The notes under the pieces were generated by a model, which saw only the letters and a program-made list of their open reading frames with translations, did no database searches and had not been told where the DNA came from. Positions 5,119 through 6,577 of a stretch of 6,577 nt of DNA are shown here, in pieces (position 1 is the first letter of the stretch; each line of letters starts with the position of its first letter). The DNA is from Clostridia bacterium (GTDB lineage Bacteria; Bacillota; Clostridia; Oscillospirales; CAG-272), in contig JAKSPW010000077.1 of assembly GCA_024404435.1 (NCBI GenBank), positions 1 to 6,577 on the forward strand. Direction: 5' to 3'. Position numbers and translations under genes: made by a program.

Positions 5119-6120
5119 ATGAAAAACATCGGAATAGATCTCGGAACGGCCAACACGCTCGTTTACGTCAAAGGAAAAGGCATCGTCATGCGCGAGCCGT
5201 CCGTCGTCGCCATCGACGCGCGCGGCCGCCACGTCGTCGCCGTCGGAAGCGAAGCGAAGCTCATGCTCGGCAAGACTCCCGGAAGCATCACGGCGATGCG
5301 TCCCCTGAAGGACGGCGTCATCGCGGAATTCGACGCGACCGCGGCAATGCTCCGCCACTTCTTCAAGAAGGTGTCGGGCAACACGATCATGAGCCGCCCG
5401 AAGGTCGTCATCTGCATCCCGTACGGCGTCACGGAGGTCGAAAAGCGCGCCGTTGAGGACGTCACTCTCGAGGCGGGCGCTCAGTCCGTCGCCCTCATCG
5501 AGGAGCCCGTAGCCGCCGCAATCGGCGCGGGACTCCGCATCGAGGACGCGAGAGGCTCTATGATCGTCGACATCGGCGGCGGCACGACGGAGGTCGCCGT
5601 GCTCTCCTACGGCGGGATCGTCCTGTCCACCTCGCTCCGCATCGCCGGAGACGAGCTCGACGACGCGATCTCCTCGTACATCAAGAGAAAATTCAACGTG
5701 CTGATCGGCGACGTGACCGCCGAGGCGCTCAAAAAGAACATCGGAAGCGCTCATCCCGCCTTTGACAACGGCGTGATGGAGGTGCGCGGCAGGAACCTGA
5801 TGAACGGGCTGCCCGCGATCCTCAACGTTACCTCCGCGGAGGTAAGGGAGGCCATGACCGACGGCGTCCGCGCCATCCTCGACGCGATCAAGACGACCCT
5901 CGAGAACACTCCTCCGGAGCTCTCGTCCGACATCTACGACTCCGGCATCGTCCTCTCCGGCGGCGGAGCTCTGCTCCCCGGACTCGACATGCTCGTTCAG
6001 GCGGCGACCGGCATCCGCACGTTCGTCGCGAAGAATCCTCTCGACTGCGTTGCCTGCGGCATCGGCAGAGTCATCGAAAGCGGCTACTACGGCGGCGGAG
6101 TAAGCTTCAGGACAAGGTGA
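5119..6120 (+). CDS. mreB: Rod shape-determining protein MreB (actin homologue)
   Basis: A 333-residue protein, the length of Bacillus Mbl (333) and near MreB (337). The ATG at 5119 is preceded by GAAAGG (5104-5109), 9 nt away. The actin-fold nucleotide motifs are intact: phosphate-1 GIDLGTANTLV (5-15), connect-1 EEPVAAAIGAG (128-138), phosphate-2 VDIGGGTTEVAVLS (150-163) and the adenosine motif GIVLSGGGALLPGL (276-289). MreB forms ATP-dependent filaments under the membrane that organise the peptidoglycan elongation complex with MreC, MreD, RodA and PBP2. The sequence does not decide between MreB and the Mbl or MreBH paralogues, but the place between maf and mreC argues for MreB. The gap from maf is 51 nt with no terminator, so the genes are probably co-transcribed. 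A short ATG...TGA reading frame (5102-5122) overlaps its start and is probably chance. Confidence 0.95.
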   Translation: MKNIGIDLGTANTLVYVKGKGIVMREPSVVAIDARGRHVVAVGSEAKLMLGKTPGSITAMRPLKDGVIAEFDATAAMLRHFFKKVSGNTIMSRPKVVICIPYGVTEVEKRAVEDVTLEAGAQSVALIEEPVAAAIGAGLRIEDARGSMIVDIGGGTTEVAVLSYGGIVLSTSLRIAGDELDDAISSYIKRKFNVLIGDVTAEALKKNIGSAHPAFDNGVMEVRGRNLMNGLPAILNVTSAEVREAMTDGVRAILDAIKTTLENTPPELSSDIYDSGIVLSGGGALLPGLDMLVQAATGIRTFVAKNPLDCVACGIGRVIESGYYGGGVSFRTR

Positions 6121-6134
6121 GGGGTAGTTTTTAG

Positions 6135-6176
6135 TATTGAGCATTGAGCATTGAGCATTGAGCATTGAGTATTGTT
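6135..6176 (-). repeat. Heptamer tandem repeat (CATTGAG)n, inverted relative to 4129-4163
   Basis: TATTGAG at 6135 is followed by four CATTGAG units (6142, 6149, 6156, 6163) and a decayed unit TATTGTT (6170). The tract begins 15 nt after the mreB stop. Positions 6144-6170 are the exact reverse complement of 4128-4154 (27 nt). Confidence 0.9.
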
Positions 6177-6206
6177 AAAGCGGTGCGTCACTTCACAGTC
6201 TACACT

Positions 6207-6265
6207 TTGTCATTGCGAGTCGAGACCGCGAAGCGGAATCGACGCGGCAATCTCCTTTATTATCG
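6207..6265. repeat. REP-like palindromic element, copy B
   Basis: It has the same arms as copies A and C: TTGTCATTGCGAG on the left and GCAATCTCCTTTATTATCG on the right (identical to copy A). ATTGC pairs with GCAAT (6247-6251). The centre is unrelated to copies A and C but still folds: GTCGA/TCGAC (6219-6223 with 6239-6243) and CCGC/GCGG (6226-6229 with 6233-6236, loop GAA). Downstream, CTTCACGTCA-type sequence is also shared with copy A. Confidence 0.75.
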
Positions 6266-6295
6266 TACGTCTTTTGCTTCACGTCACCCAATGAG

Positions 6296-6349
6296 ATCCC
6301 CACGGGCTCAAGACTTTTGTCGCAGACAAAAGTCTTGTCCCCTCGGGAT
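6296..6349. repeat. Nested inverted repeat with 13-bp hairpin
   Basis: CAAGACTTTTGTC (6309-6321) and GACAAAAGTCTTG (6325-6337) pair perfectly around loop GCA. The outer arms GAGATCCC and GGGATGAC pair through ATCCC (6296-6300) and GGGAT (6345-6349). The layout, constant outer arms around a private inner stem, is like the REP-like copies but with a different arm (GGGATGAC instead of GCAATCTCC). No T tract follows, so an intrinsic terminator is unlikely. Confidence 0.7.
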
Positions 6350-6367
6350 GACAACGTAAAGCGGGAG

Positions 6368-6449
6368 GCGGCACGTCAGCCAACCACCGCACGTTGTCAT
6401 TGCGAGGAGGCGCGGCTGAAGCCGTGGCGACGTGGCAATCTCCTTTATT
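6368..6449. repeat. REP-like palindromic element, copy C (with upstream flank)
   Basis: The left flank 6368-6406 is 38/39 identical to 3883-3921 of copy A. ATTGC (6399-6403) pairs with GCAAT (6435-6439). The private inner stem is CGCGGCT (6411-6417) with AGCCGTG (6420-6426), including one G-T pair. The right side keeps GTGGCAATCTCCTTTATT and then diverges. A further 8-bp hairpin, TTTGTTTG/CAAACAAA (6450-6457 with 6468-6475), lies between this copy and the mreC ribosome-binding site. Confidence 0.75.
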
Positions 6450-6507
6450 TTTGTTTGGCTTTTATCGCAAACAAACCTACACACTGCACAGAAGAAAGGT
6501 AATTATT

Positions 6508-6577
6508 TTGAAAAACCTTCTGAAATCGAAATTTTTCTACGTCATCGCGTTTCTGACGCTGGCGGCGGTGATAATCC
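6508..6577 (+). CDS. mreC: Rod shape-determining protein MreC, N-terminal fragment (runs off window)
   Basis: A TTG start at 6508 follows AGAAAGG (6493-6499) by 8 nt, a good ribosome-binding site. The 23 visible residues begin MKNLLKSKFF and continue into a hydrophobic stretch (YVIAFLTLAAVII), which fits the short basic cytoplasmic end and single membrane helix of MreC. The place after maf-mreB supports the call. MreC is a bitopic protein whose extracytoplasmic domain scaffolds PBP2/RodA in the elongation machine. Nothing beyond the membrane segment can be judged. The 387-nt gap from mreB is unusually long for this pair. Confidence 0.75.
   Translation, partial: MKNLLKSKFFYVIAFLTLAAVII

Noticed and set aside
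5102..5122. Six-codon leader peptide overlapping the mreB start
   Set aside because: The ATG lacks a ribosome-binding site and the GAAAGG inside it is better explained as the mreB ribosome-binding site; overlap by chance is likely.
4181..6120. Inverted heptamer tracts as ends of a transposon
   Set aside because: The enclosed genes are standard housekeeping genes in conserved order and there is no transposase or target-site duplication, so a composite mobile element is unlikely.
4249..6165. Very long (638-codon) open frame on the minus strand opposite maf and mreB
   Set aside because: It is antisense to two clear genes, and its composition is what GC-rich third positions on the other strand produce. 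Its start lies in the heptamer repeat and it has no recognisable domain.
6309..6337. Intrinsic terminator after mreB
   Set aside because: The 13-bp stem is strong but is followed by GTCCCCTC-type sequence rather than a T tract.

Overview
The window looks like a piece of chromosome from a fairly high-GC, probably uncultured gut-type member of the Clostridia (Oscillospiraceae/Christensenellales-like). This placement is inferred from gene order (ZapA next to a long U32 protein; DUF4321-Maf-MreB-MreC), protein style and GC/AGA-rich codon use, not from a marker gene. No rRNA, tRNA, CRISPR array, transposase or phage gene is visible.

Layout. Positions 1-1071 hold two overlapping minus-strand genes: a C_GCAxxG_C_C-type putative redox protein (601-1071), then a CPBP/CAAX-type intramembrane metalloprotease running off the left edge (1-611). 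An AT-rich divergent promoter region (about 1090-1291) contains a near-consensus sigma-A promoter for the plus strand. Next come zapA (1292-1747) and, after a 3-nt gap, a U32 family protein of the RlhA/DUF3656 type (1751-3778). After a 402-nt non-coding block (3779-4180) comes a second plus-strand operon: a small DUF4321 membrane protein (4181-4438), maf (4435-5067, ATGA overlap) and mreB (5119-6120). A second 387-nt non-coding block (6121-6507) separates mreB from the first 23 codons of mreC (6508-6577), which leaves the window.

The genes themselves are ordinary housekeeping genes: FtsZ-ring support (ZapA), probable RNA hydroxylation (U32), nucleotide house-cleaning (Maf) and rod-shape cell-wall synthesis (MreB, MreC, possibly DUF4321). 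The unusual content is in the two non-coding blocks, which are dense in repeats: (i) a tandem array of four hairpins with different stems joined by a constant ATGATGTG linker; (ii) three copies of a REP-like palindrome with constant ATTGCGAG / GCAATCTCC arms and different but self-complementary centres; (iii) two heptamer tracts (CTCAATG)n and (CATTGAG)n in opposite orientation, immediately before DUF4321 and immediately after mreB, with a 27-nt perfect complement between them; and (iv) further strong hairpins. One repeat block splits mreB from mreC, which are usually close together. These repeats are the best candidates for something undescribed; any function is inference.
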